A DNA stretch of 34,964 nucleotides from contig NZ_JAGGZH010000117.1 of the NCBI RefSeq assembly GCF_021162145.1, positions 1 through 34,964 on the forward strand, given 5' to 3'. Below the pieces are notes generated by a model. That model was not told the origin of the DNA and ran no database searches. It was given only the letters and a program-made list of their open reading frames with translations. Numbering within the stretch: position 1 is the first letter of the stretch; every line of letters starts with the position of its first letter. The position numbers were made by a program, and so were the translations under genes. This document shows, one piece after another, positions 17,444 through 25,303 of the stretch. The DNA is from Thermotoga sp. (GTDB lineage: Bacteria > Thermotogota > Thermotogae > Thermotogales > Thermotogaceae).

Positions 17444-18000
17444 GCTCTCACCTCTGCGGAGTTGTAGACGGACATCGCTTTGTCGATTCCTTCAACAAGA
17501 ATCGTCACCAGTGCGTTTCTGGAAAGCTCGAAGACCTTTTGAAGCACGACGAGTTCCTCTTCTGAGAACTCCCCCAAAACGAAGTCTACCAAGCTCATTT
17601 CCTCTGGTTTTTCTCCTATTCCTACTCTTATACGTTTTATCTCCTGCGTTCCAAGTGTTTGAATGATCGACTTCATACCGTTGTGTCCACCGTCTGAACC
17701 TTTCTTCCTGATTCTGATCTTTCCAAGCTTCAAACTCACATCGTCGTACACTACTATTATATCATCCACGTTTACTTGGAAGAAGCGCATTATATACGGC
17801 ATTGCAACACCGCTAAGGTTCATATAGGTCAGAGGTTTTACGAGTATGACCTCATGATCGTCCAGCTGTGTTTTGTTCCATTCGAAGAACTTCTCCGGTT
17901 TCCAACCCTTGCTTTTCAGGTGATCCAGAAACAAGAAACCCACGTTATGCCTCGTGAAGGCATAACGTGGGCCTGGATTTCCCAATCCCACGACGACCAT
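17440..18000 (-). CDS. pth: Peptidyl-tRNA hydrolase
   Basis: Cleaves the ester bond of peptidyl-tRNAs dropped from ribosomes, recycling tRNA. It has 186 aa, the normal length. Family motifs are [18 protein letters not shown] with catalytic H18 and N8, [10 protein letters not shown], and [14 protein letters not shown] with the catalytic aspartate, followed by [12 protein letters not shown]. The ATG abuts the stop codon of rplY with no gap. Codons about 10-20 contain a perfect 13-bp inverted repeat, described separately. Pairing with bL25 puts two translation genes next to each other, a common bacterial arrangement. Confidence 0.97.
   Translation of the reverse strand: MVVVGLGNPGPRYAFTRHNVGFLFLDHLKSKGWKPEKFFEWNKTQLDDHEVILVKPLTYMNLSGVAMPYIMRFFQVNVDDIIVVYDDVSLKLGKIRIRKKGSDGGHNGMKSIIQTLGTQEIKRIRVGIGEKPEEMSLVDFVLGEFSEEELVVLQKVFELSRNALVTILVEGIDKAMSVYNSAEVRA
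17939..17971 (-). repeat. Perfect 13-bp inverted repeat inside the start of pth
   Basis: Arms CCCACGTTATGCC (17939-17951) and GGCATAACGTGGG (17959-17971) are exact reverse complements with a 7-nt loop. In the pth mRNA this is a very stable hairpin beginning about 10 codons after the start. It is followed by TTTCTTGTTTC, a T-rich tract. It resembles an intrinsic terminator inside the coding sequence, but the T-run is interrupted. It encodes the conserved region around the catalytic histidine. Confidence 0.85.
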
Positions 18001-18648
18001 TTACTCTTCCTCTTCTTCCTTTCTCTTTATAACTTCTGGCTCTGCCGCTTCTTCTTCTGTGACTTCTTCTTCCTCGATGGTCACCTCTTTCGGAACGAGG
18101 ACGGATACTACCGCTTCTTCATCTTCGAGAAGGCATTTCGCACCCTCTGGAAGTTTCAGATCTTTTGCGTGGATCACATCTCCCAGGTCAAGCGAGGAAA
18201 CATCCACCTCTATCTCCTGGGGAACCCTGTCGGGATCCGTTTCAATGGGGATTTCCTCGTGGTAAATCTCGAGGAATCCTCCTTTTTCTACACCAACAGG
18301 TTTTCCAACTACTTTGAGAGGGACGTTGATCCTCATCCTGTGGCCTCTGGTGGGTTCGTAAAAATCCACGTGAACGATTGCTTCGGAGACCTTATCCCTC
18401 TGGATCATCTTCAAGAACACGGTTTTCTCTGAAACTGTTTTTTCTTCCTCGTCCTTGATAACGAGCCGGATAGGAGTGGTCTCCGTTATAGTGTGGAAAA
18501 CCTTTTCGAGTACCGATCTTTTTATTTTCACGGGGATGGGGTCCGTTGCGGGACCGTACACGATAGCAGGTATTTCTCCTTTTCCTCTGAGACGTCTTGA
18601 TTCCCTTTTACCTTTCGGCTTTCTCAACTTGACCTCTAGACTTACCAT
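18001..18648 (-). CDS. rplY: Large ribosomal subunit protein bL25, long Ctc/TL5 form
   Basis: Binds 5S rRNA. It has 215 aa. Residues 1-95 are the bL25 core (LRKPKGKRESRRLRGKGEIPAIVYG, then HVDFYEP). Residues 96-185 are the Ctc C-terminal beta domain (VPLKVVGKPVGVEKGGFLE). The tail is acidic and repetitive (rich in EEE and EEEE), as in other long forms. Start ATG is preceded by AGGAGGGAG. The gene lies 22 bp after prs, an order (prs-rplY-pth) seen in many bacteria. Confidence 0.96.
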   Translation of the reverse strand: MVSLEVKLRKPKGKRESRRLRGKGEIPAIVYGPATDPIPVKIKRSVLEKVFHTITETTPIRLVIKDEEEKTVSEKTVFLKMIQRDKVSEAIVHVDFYEPTRGHRMRINVPLKVVGKPVGVEKGGFLEIYHEEIPIETDPDRVPQEIEVDVSSLDLGDVIHAKDLKLPEGAKCLLEDEEAVVSVLVPKEVTIEEEEVTEEEAAEPEVIKRKEEEEE

Positions 18649-18670
18649 CTCTTCTCCCTCCTGTAGGTCT

Positions 18671-19618
18671 TCATCTGAAGAGTATGCTCACCGATAGGTG
18701 TTTTCTGATCCTCATGATGGCTTCTCCTATCAGGTTCGCTACCGAGATAACCTTCACCTTTTCGGGTAGTTTTTCATGGTGAATAGTATCTGTTATATAA
18801 ACAGTGTCTATCGAAGAATTCTCTATTCTCTCGAGGGCATTTTCCGAAAACACTCCATGTGTTGCACAGGCGATGATCTTCTTTGCACCGGCTTTTTTCA
18901 GAGCCTCGGCACCCTTCACTATCGAATAGGCAGTATCTATTATATCATCGAACAGGATTACTACCTTGTCTTTCACTTCTCCTATTATGTTGACAACCTC
19001 CGCTACGTTGTCACTCGGCCTTCTTTTGTCAAGGATGGCAAGAGACGTTTTCAATCGCTCTGCCATCCTTCTTGCTCTCCTCACACCTCCCACGTCTGGG
19101 GACACGACTACCGTCTCTTCGGGAACTATCTCTTCTCTCTTTCGAAGCTCCTCGGCGAAGACAGGGTAACTCCAGAGATTGTCAACTGGTATGTCGAAAA
19201 ATCCCTGAATTTGCTCTGCGTGGAGATCAATTGTGAGAACTCGAGTCGCCCCCGCCACAGTGATCAGATTCGCCACCAGTTTGGCGCTTATCGGATCTCT
19301 TCCCTTTGCCTTTCTGTCTTGTCTCGCGTATCCATAGTAAGGAATGACAACGGCTATTGTGTTAGCCGAAGCCCTCTTGAACGCATCGATCATGATAAGC
19401 AGTTCCATGAGGTTCTCGTTGACGGGGGGAGATGTGGATTGAATGAGGAATATATCGTGTCCCCTCACCGTTTCGTTGATTCGAACGTTTATCTCTCCAT
19501 CCGCAAACCTGCCTACTTCGCAGTCGCCGAGCTGGAGGTTCAGATACTTGGCTATCTTCTCCGCAAGGGGCTTGTTAGAATTCCCAGCGAAAATCTTCAT
19601 TTCATTTGAAAAGGACAT
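18671..19618 (-). CDS. prs: Ribose-phosphate pyrophosphokinase (PRPP synthase)
   Basis: Makes 5-phosphoribosyl pyrophosphate from ribose-5-phosphate and ATP for purine, pyrimidine, NAD, His and Trp synthesis. It has 315 aa, with MKIFAGNSNKPLAEKIAKYL at the N-terminus, the Asp/Glu/His-containing GRFADGEINV loop, QDRKAKGRDPISAKLVANL and VSPDVGGVRRARRMAERL. The PRPP-binding loop is VVILFDDIIDTAYS. Class I Prs. ATG start with AAAGGAGG 6 nt upstream, sharing sequence with the end of glmU (1-bp gap). Confidence 0.97.
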   Translation of the reverse strand: MSFSNEMKIFAGNSNKPLAEKIAKYLNLQLGDCEVGRFADGEINVRINETVRGHDIFLIQSTSPPVNENLMELLIMIDAFKRASANTIAVVIPYYGYARQDRKAKGRDPISAKLVANLITVAGATRVLTIDLHAEQIQGFFDIPVDNLWSYPVFAEELRKREEIVPEETVVVSPDVGGVRRARRMAERLKTSLAILDKRRPSDNVAEVVNIIGEVKDKVVILFDDIIDTAYSIVKGAEALKKAGAKKIIACATHGVFSENALERIENSSIDTVYITDTIHHEKLPEKVKVISVANLIGEAIMRIRKHLSVSILFR

Positions 19619-19619
19619 A

Positions 19620-20954
19620 TCATTCCTCCTTTCTTTTCAGCACCCATCCTTCCTTTACAATCTGACGGGCCCTTCCCAGTCCTAAAGAGTGGGGAGGAAC
19701 ATTCTGGGTGATTACTGATCCAGCCCCTATGAGTGCTCCTTCCCCTATACGAACGGGAGCCACCAAAGAAGTGTTGCTTCCTATGAAAGCTCTGTCCTCG
19801 ATGAAAGTTGGATTTTTCTTCTTCCCATCGTAGTTGCACGTGATGGTGCCAGCTCCTATGTTTACGTCTTTTCCCACGTGGGCGTCCCCTATGTAACTAA
19901 GGTGTTGAGCTTTTGTCCCCTCTCCAATTGTACTTCTTTTGATTTCAACGAAGTTTCCAATTTTTGACGATTTCTTCAAAACGGTTCCTTCCCTCAACCT
20001 GGCGAAAGGTCCTACAGAGACATTGTCTTCAATCACACTTCTAAAACACTCCGAACGCACTATCTTTACGTTGTTTCCCACTTCGCAGTCGACGATGCGG
20101 CTCATGGGCCCTATTTCACAACCATCGCCTATCTTCGTCTTTCCTTCTATGAAGGTCATGGGATGTATCACCGTGTCCACTCCTATTTCTGCGGAGTAAT
20201 GTATATAGGTGGTGTTTGGATCCAGTATCGTAACGCCATTTTCCAACAGTTCTTCTATCTTTCTTTTTCTCAACTGTTCTTCAAGCCAGACCAGTGTTTT
20301 CCTGGTGTTCACACCCGTGATTTCCAGAAGATCCGTTGTCTTGACGATTCGAACGTTCTCAGCAAAGTTCACTGCATCTGTGAGATAGTACTCTCCCTTT
20401 GCGTTGTCATTTTTGATCTTTGGGAGCATTTCCAGGAGAAATCTACCGGAGAAGATATAGAATCCGGTATTGATCGTCCTGATACTTCTCAGGTCCTCTG
20501 GAAGATCCGCGTCTTCTATTATTTTGTACCTTCCTTCGTTTTCTATGACTCGTCCGTACCCGGAGGGATTTTCCGCGTCTGCCACCAGGATCGTGACGTC
20601 TGCTCCCTTTTTGTGCTCCTCGACCATCCTTTTGAGAGTGCTGTCGCTTATCAATGGGACGTCTCCGTACAGGATGATAACATCGTCATCTGGGTCCAGG
20701 AACTTTCTTGCACACATCACAGCGTGTGCCGTTCCCAGCTGCCTTTCCTGGATGAAAACATCGACCCACCTCGGAAGATGTTCCTTGACCTGTTTTGCTC
20801 CAAAACCGAGAACAACTCCGACTCTTTGAGCCACCTTCCCTGCTGTTTCAATTACCCACTCTATCATGGGTTTACCGGAGAGCTTGTGCAACACTTTTGG
20901 CATTCTGGACTTCATTCTTGTTCCTTTTCCAGCGGCCAGAATGAGTGCTTTCAC
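19620..20954 (-). CDS. glmU: Bifunctional UDP-GlcNAc synthesis enzyme (uridyltransferase/acetyltransferase)
   Basis: Acetylates glucosamine-1-phosphate and then transfers UMP to make UDP-GlcNAc for peptidoglycan. It has 444 aa. The N-terminal pyrophosphorylase is shown by LAAGKGTRMKSRMPKVLHKL. Further motifs are QLGTAHAV and YGDVPLI. The C-terminal left-handed beta-helix of hexapeptide repeats (about 235-430) carries FVEIKRSTIG, HLSYIGDAHVG and ITCNYDGKKK, the acetyltransferase site. Chosen start: GTG at 20952-20954 with GAGGGGTGA upstream, 11 bp after the 100-aa gene. A TTG five codons earlier lies on top of that binding site. Confidence 0.96.
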   Translation of the reverse strand: MKALILAAGKGTRMKSRMPKVLHKLSGKPMIEWVIETAGKVAQRVGVVLGFGAKQVKEHLPRWVDVFIQERQLGTAHAVMCARKFLDPDDDVIILYGDVPLISDSTLKRMVEEHKKGADVTILVADAENPSGYGRVIENEGRYKIIEDADLPEDLRSIRTINTGFYIFSGRFLLEMLPKIKNDNAKGEYYLTDAVNFAENVRIVKTTDLLEITGVNTRKTLVWLEEQLRKRKIEELLENGVTILDPNTTYIHYSAEIGVDTVIHPMTFIEGKTKIGDGCEIGPMSRIVDCEVGNNVKIVRSECFRSVIEDNVSVGPFARLREGTVLKKSSKIGNFVEIKRSTIGEGTKAQHLSYIGDAHVGKDVNIGAGTITCNYDGKKKNPTFIEDRAFIGSNTSLVAPVRIGEGALIGAGSVITQNVPPHSLGLGRARQIVKEGWVLKRKEE

Positions 20955-20965
20955 GGTTTCACCCC

Positions 20966-21268
20966 TCAAAACCAGTTTTTCTTCTCAAGATCCAGCTCGC
21001 CCAGTTCTCCTTTCAAAAAGCCTTCAATCTCTTCTTTTGTTATCTCGTCCTCCACGAACACCCTCTTTTCCCTGGGGTAAACCTCGAAGACATGATGAAC
21101 AATCGGTTTTTGTGAGATCTCCATGGCAAACAGTATCATTTGTAGCGCCTCGTGGATTTCCTCATCGGAATACTTTCTTCTGAGATGGTGGATGTGTCTT
21201 TCCATGAGATCGAAGATGTCCTCCTGGGATTCTTCGAGGGCGTTCAGTATATCATCCAAGGCACTCAC
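20966..21268 (-). CDS. Small acidic protein of unknown function
   Basis: 100 aa, strongly acidic, mostly helical by composition, with no membrane segment. Motifs seen: an N-terminal ALDDILNALEESQEDIFDLM helix, a middle VHHVFEVYPREKRVFVEDE strand pair, and an EIEGFLKGELGEL helix. I do not recognise a family. It overlaps the DUF72 gene by 4 bp and precedes glmU by 11 bp, so it is co-translated with the former. Conservation of coupling suggests a real gene. Confidence 0.75.
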   Translation of the reverse strand: MSALDDILNALEESQEDIFDLMERHIHHLRRKYSDEEIHEALQMILFAMEISQKPIVHHVFEVYPREKRVFVEDEITKEEIEGFLKGELGELDLEKKNWF

Positions 21269-22050
21269 ACTCTCTCCTCCAGCATCTTTTTGAACTCCAG
21301 TGCGTTGATCGCCGCCTGGCCTTTGTAACAGTTGTTGAAGAAAGCGTACGTTTCTTTCACCTTCCGGGATATGTTCAGTACATCGTTTAAAAAGGAACTC
21401 AACTCTTCACGACTGTAAAGGTAGTTGTATCGTTCTTCCCCTTCTACTTCAAACCAGCGCTCATTTCTTCCATGGAATCTGAAGTAAGCATAATCCGTCG
21501 TCACAATCGGTTTGTACGGGAACAAACCTGAGATTTTTGGTGCGTCTACTATCACAAACGTTATCTCCTGCTTCCTCAGGAAATGATACACGTCGTCCCT
21601 ATCCCAGGAGCGGTGACGAAATTCACATGCAAGATGAAGAGAACAGCTCTCCTTCAATCGCTTCAGGTACTCCAGATTGCTGGAAGAATATTTGAACGAA
21701 AACGGGAATTGGGCAAGAGACATTTTCAATCTTCCCTCTTCGACGAGTGGTTTTATCTCTTCAATAAAGTTCTTCATTTCGTCTCTTGGATCCTTTTTTT
21801 CTTTCCAGAGGAGGTGCGTCACACTCCCTGGAAGCTTTACGGTAAAATAGAAGTCGGGAGGGGTCTTTCTCAACATCTGAACAAAAGAACGCCACGATGG
21901 CTGTGTATAATATGTGAAGTTCAGCTCGACTATTCTGAGCCCGAGTACCGCCCAGTAGTATTTTAAAAACTGAGAGGGTTTCAGATGTTCAGGATACACG
22001 GGTCCTCTCCAATCTTCAAAGGAAAAGCCACTCGTTCCCACATAGACCAT
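21265..22050 (-). CDS. DUF72 (YecE-like) protein, TIM-barrel, function unknown
   Basis: 261 aa. It begins VYVGTSGFSFEDWRGPVYP, the diagnostic start of DUF72. It continues with FTYYTQPSW, the FYFTVKLPGSVTH strand, SLAQFPFSFKYS, ACEFRHRSW, and YFRFHGRN plus AFFNNCYKGQA near the C-terminus, the conserved order of this barrel family. The biochemical role is unknown. ATG at 22048-22050 gives the family N-terminus and has AAGGAG upstream; an upstream in-frame start adds 30 unrelated residues lying over the divergent promoter. First gene of its unit. Confidence 0.92.
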   Translation of the reverse strand: MVYVGTSGFSFEDWRGPVYPEHLKPSQFLKYYWAVLGLRIVELNFTYYTQPSWRSFVQMLRKTPPDFYFTVKLPGSVTHLLWKEKKDPRDEMKNFIEEIKPLVEEGRLKMSLAQFPFSFKYSSSNLEYLKRLKESCSLHLACEFRHRSWDRDDVYHFLRKQEITFVIVDAPKISGLFPYKPIVTTDYAYFRFHGRNERWFEVEGEERYNYLYSREELSSFLNDVLNISRKVKETYAFFNNCYKGQAAINALEFKKMLEERV

Positions 22051-22059
22051 CCGTCTTGT

Positions 22060-22074
22060 CTCCTTCCGAAGGAG
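22060..22074. repeat. Small palindrome covering the DUF72 ribosome binding site
   Basis: CTCCTTC-C-GAAGGAG is a 15-bp palindrome with one central base in the 66-bp divergent intergenic region. In the minus-strand mRNA it could hide the AAGGAG before the DUF72 start. It could also be a small operator. Confidence 0.4.
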
Positions 22075-22087
22075 TGCTTCAATATGT

Positions 22088-22115
22088 ATTGTACAACACA
22101 CGTGGAGGAATGAAA
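22088..22115 (-). promoter_or_regulatory. Candidate promoter for the DUF72-glmU-prs-pth unit
   Basis: On the minus strand TTTCAT (22115-22110) and TACAAT (22093-22088) are separated by 16 bp, giving an expected transcript start near 22081 and a leader of about 30 nt. The match is modest. A plus-strand promoter for tsaE must overlap this region, but I cannot place it with confidence. Confidence 0.3.
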
Positions 22116-22116
22116 G

Positions 22117-22602
22117 ATGAAGAAACTCGTGTTTGAACATCTGGACGAAGAAAAGCTCAAAAGACTGGCCGAGGTGATGACGAAGGCTCTGAGAGGAAGA
22201 GAGGTGGTCGTACTGTCGGGTGACCTTGGAGCGGGGAAGACAACGTTCGTGAGGGGGATGGTCAGAGCGATCGGGTTGGAGGAGTCAATTGTGAAGAGCC
22301 CCACCTTTACCCTCATGAACGTCTACCCTGGAACGAAGACGATATACCATCTCGATCTTTACAGAGTGCAGGATCCTGAGTTTCTTCTTCTAGACGTTGA
22401 GGATGTGCTGGAAGGCGAAGAAGGAGTGTTGGTTGTGGAGTGGGGAGACCTGTTCAAAAACTTCTGGCCGGAGGACACGATAAAAGTGAAGATCGAAGTG
22501 GCAGATGAACTTTCCAGGAACGTGGAAATCTCAATACCTGAGGAGGTGAACTATCTTGCCGAAGCAATCGAAAGAGACGGGAAGGAGCTTCAGAGTTCTT
22601 GA
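22117..22602 (+). CDS. tsaE: tRNA threonylcarbamoyladenosine synthesis ATPase TsaE
   Basis: Small ATPase that works with TsaB and TsaD to put t6A on position 37 of ANN-decoding tRNAs. It has 161 aa. The P-loop GDLGAGKTT is at residues 35-43, and the SPTFTLMNVYPG and IYHLDLYRVQDPEF motifs and the VVEWGDLF motif are diagnostic. ATG follows GGAGGAATG. The last 47 bp are shared with the start of lon. TsaB and TsaD are not in the window. Confidence 0.95.
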   Translation: MKKLVFEHLDEEKLKRLAEVMTKALRGREVVVLSGDLGAGKTTFVRGMVRAIGLEESIVKSPTFTLMNVYPGTKTIYHLDLYRVQDPEFLLLDVEDVLEGEEGVLVVEWGDLFKNFWPEDTIKVKIEVADELSRNVEISIPEEVNYLAEAIERDGKELQSS

Positions 22603-24919
22603 AAAATACGCCAGACAGCAGGAGAGAGATCTCAAAATACCAGACAACCTTCCCTGTATTCCTTTGAGGAACGGTTTGGGAGTCTTCCCTAACACTGTTG
22701 TTCCTTTCTACGTTGGAAGAGAAAAATCTCTCATCGCCCTCGAGGAGGCGATGGAGAGGTACGATAGACTTCTTTTCGTTGTTAACCAGATCGATCCATC
22801 CGTTGAAAAACCAACTCCCGAAGATCTTTACAGGGTGGGAACGATCGTCAAGGTTCTTCAGATAATGAAACTTCCCGACGACACCTTCAAAGTACTGGTG
22901 GAGGGACTGGAGCGGGCTCGCTTGAAAGACTTCGTCTCTACGGATCCTTTTTTCCTTGTGAAGTTGGAAGTGCTGAAGGTAAAATACCGGAAGACAAAAA
23001 AGCTGGAGGCATTGATGCGAAGTGTGAAAGATAAAGCGATCAGGTATTTCAACCTCACCAGGAAATTTCCTCAAGAAACCCTGGCCACACTGAGAGAAAT
23101 GCAGGATCCAAACAGACTGGCAGACTTCGTGGCTTCTATCTTGCCGGTTCCACTCGAGACAAAGCAAGAATTGCTGGAAACAGTTCATCCCCTTCATCGC
23201 TTGGAGAAAGTTCTCTCCATCCTGGTGAAGGAGATAGAGATCCTGGAGATAGAAGAGGAAATAGAAAAAAAAGTCAAAGACAGAATAGAAAAAACGCAGA
23301 GAGAGTATGTTTTGCGAGAAAAATTGAGAGCCATAAAGGAAGAATTGGGAGCAGAGGAAGAACTGGAGATCAAAGAACTTTACGAAAAGGTTGAAAGAGG
23401 TGACTATCCAGACTACGTGAAAGAAAAAGCCATGAAGGAGATCCAGAGGTTGGAGAAGATGTCTCCGTACAGCGCAGAAGCCACCGTCGTGAGAACTTAT
23501 CTAGATTGGCTGTTGAACCTTCCGTGGAACACCACAACGAGTGACAGGATAGATGTGAAAGAGGCAAGAAAAATTCTGGACAAGAATCACTACGGATTGG
23601 AAGAGGTCAAAGAGAGAATCCTGGAGTATCTCATTGCGAGGAAGTTTTCAAAGAATCTGAAGGCACCGATTCTGTGCCTTGTTGGTCCCCCAGGTGTTGG
23701 AAAGACTTCCCTTGGAAGGACTATCGCGGAGGCTATGGGCAGAAAGTTTGGAAGAATGTCCCTTGGAGGTCTGAGGGATGAGGCTGAAATAAAGGGCCAT
23801 CGCCGAACTTACGTGGGTGCCATGCCTGGAAGGATCGTCCAGATAATCAGGAGAGTGGGAACGAAAAATCCTGTCATCCTGCTGGACGAGGTGGACAAGA
23901 TGGGTATCAGCTTCCAAGGGGATCCCGCTTCAGCTCTCCTCGAAGTTCTGGATCCAGAGCAAAATAAGGATTTCGTGGACCACTATCTGGAGATACCATT
24001 CGACCTTTCACAAGTTCTCTTCATTACGACTGCGAATGTGTTGCACACGATTCCCTCAGCCCTCAGAGACAGAATGGAAGTTATAGAGATACCGGGATAT
24101 TCCGACCTGGAGAAGTATCACATCGCAAAAGATTACATCGTTCCAAGGATTGTAAACCAATACGGTCTGTCCCAGGTGAACTTCACTCCGAGTGCGATCA
24201 AAAAGATCATCAGAGAGTACACAAGAGAAGCGGGTGTGAGGAATCTGGAAAGGCTCATAGAAAAAGTGGTGAGAAAAAGCCTCGTGAAGAGCGAGCGGGA
24301 GTATTTGAAGATAAGAGTGGGGGATGTAAAAGAATTGCTTGGACCGGCCGTTTACAGAGCAGAAGATGTGCTGGAAGAAGATGCAGTGGGAGCCGTCACT
24401 GGTCTTGCCTGGACACCAACAGGTGGAAGCGTTCTTGTTGTAGAGAGCCTTCTTGTTCCAGGTAAAGGGAATCTCATATTGACAGGGTATATGGGAGACG
24501 TCATGAAGGAGTCCGCTAAAATTGCACTCAGTGTAGTGAGAAAAATGTGTGGAGAAGAGTGCAGAGATGTTTTTGAAAAGAACGATATACACATACACGT
24601 TCCCGAAGGTGCTGTGCCAAAAGACGGACCCTCGGCTGGTGTTACCATTACCGTTGCTCTATACTCTGCTGTTACCGAAAAGAAGGTAAGAAAAGACGTG
24701 GCCATGACGGGCGAAATCACATTGAGAGGGAAAATACTTCCAGTGGGAGGCATCAGAGAAAAGCTTCTTGCCGCGAAGAGGGCAGGAATCAAAAAAGTGA
24801 TCTTGCCTGAACGGAACAGGCCGGATGTGGAGAAGATACCAAAAGAGTATTTGAACGGGCTGGAAATCGTGTTCTGTAGAGAAATAAAAGAAGTTTTGAA
24901 GGAGGCAGTACGCGAGTGA
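22556..24919 (+). CDS. lon: ATP-dependent protease Lon
   Basis: Cytoplasmic AAA+ serine protease for damaged and regulatory proteins, 787 aa. N-terminal substrate-binding domain (about 30-230; LPCIPLRNGLGVFPNTVVPF), coiled-coil (about 235-300), AAA+ module with Walker A GPPGVGKT (377-384) and Walker B VILLDEVDKM. The protease domain has catalytic S693 (KDGPSAG) and K736 (GGIREK). Start is TTG at 22556-22558. Although inside tsaE, it has an excellent AGGAGGTGA 6 nt upstream, and it matches the expected N-terminal length. Confidence 0.97.
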   Translation: MPKQSKETGRSFRVLEKYARQQERDLKIPDNLPCIPLRNGLGVFPNTVVPFYVGREKSLIALEEAMERYDRLLFVVNQIDPSVEKPTPEDLYRVGTIVKVLQIMKLPDDTFKVLVEGLERARLKDFVSTDPFFLVKLEVLKVKYRKTKKLEALMRSVKDKAIRYFNLTRKFPQETLATLREMQDPNRLADFVASILPVPLETKQELLETVHPLHRLEKVLSILVKEIEILEIEEEIEKKVKDRIEKTQREYVLREKLRAIKEELGAEEELEIKELYEKVERGDYPDYVKEKAMKEIQRLEKMSPYSAEATVVRTYLDWLLNLPWNTTTSDRIDVKEARKILDKNHYGLEEVKERILEYLIARKFSKNLKAPILCLVGPPGVGKTSLGRTIAEAMGRKFGRMSLGGLRDEAEIKGHRRTYVGAMPGRIVQIIRRVGTKNPVILLDEVDKMGISFQGDPASALLEVLDPEQNKDFVDHYLEIPFDLSQVLFITTANVLHTIPSALRDRMEVIEIPGYSDLEKYHIAKDYIVPRIVNQYGLSQVNFTPSAIKKIIREYTREAGVRNLERLIEKVVRKSLVKSEREYLKIRVGDVKELLGPAVYRAEDVLEEDAVGAVTGLAWTPTGGSVLVVESLLVPGKGNLILTGYMGDVMKESAKIALSVVRKMCGEECRDVFEKNDIHIHVPEGAVPKDGPSAGVTITVALYSAVTEKKVRKDVAMTGEITLRGKILPVGGIREKLLAAKRAGIKKVILPERNRPDVEKIPKEYLNGLEIVFCREIKEVLKEAVRE

Positions 24920-25302
24920 AGAAAGACATGTTTTATGTGATCGTTCTGACGATATTTGCATTTCTTTTCATCGTCACGTACTTCTCCTACAGGGCGCTGA
25001 GCGAAAGAGTTGAGCGTACAGAGAAGATGTTGAAGGCCTACGAACTTTACATTTTCTCCGATTACGAAAAGTTCGCTGATTACGTTAAAAAAGAAGGGCT
25101 GGAAATAGAGGGAATGGATCTTCTGAAGGAGAGAAAGGCACGCTCCCTCCTTGCAGAGGCAAAGGATCTGTACAGGCTTGCCGACTACGGAGAAGCCCTG
25201 GTGTTGTTTGAAAAGGCTTCAAATTTGACAGACAGCGAAGAGGTCAAGAAGATAGCGAATTTCTACATAGAAGAGTGCAAGAAAAGGCTGGCGGGTGATT
25301 GA
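24916..25302 (+). CDS. Membrane-anchored TPR-like protein, function unknown
   Basis: 128 aa. One N-terminal membrane helix (MFYVIVLTIFAFLFIVTYFS, about residues 5-24) is followed by a helical soluble part. The C-terminal half has a TPR-like pair of helices (ARSLLAEAKDLYRLADYGEALVLFEKA, about 70-96). There is no lipobox. Orientation is probably N-in with the helical domain outside the membrane. GTG start overlaps the lon stop by 4 bp (GTGA), and it is followed after 1 bp by mre11. No named family recognised. Confidence 0.8.
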   Translation: MKKDMFYVIVLTIFAFLFIVTYFSYRALSERVERTEKMLKAYELYIFSDYEKFADYVKKEGLEIEGMDLLKERKARSLLAEAKDLYRLADYGEALVLFEKASNLTDSEEVKKIANFYIEECKKRLAGD

Positions 25303-25303
25303 A

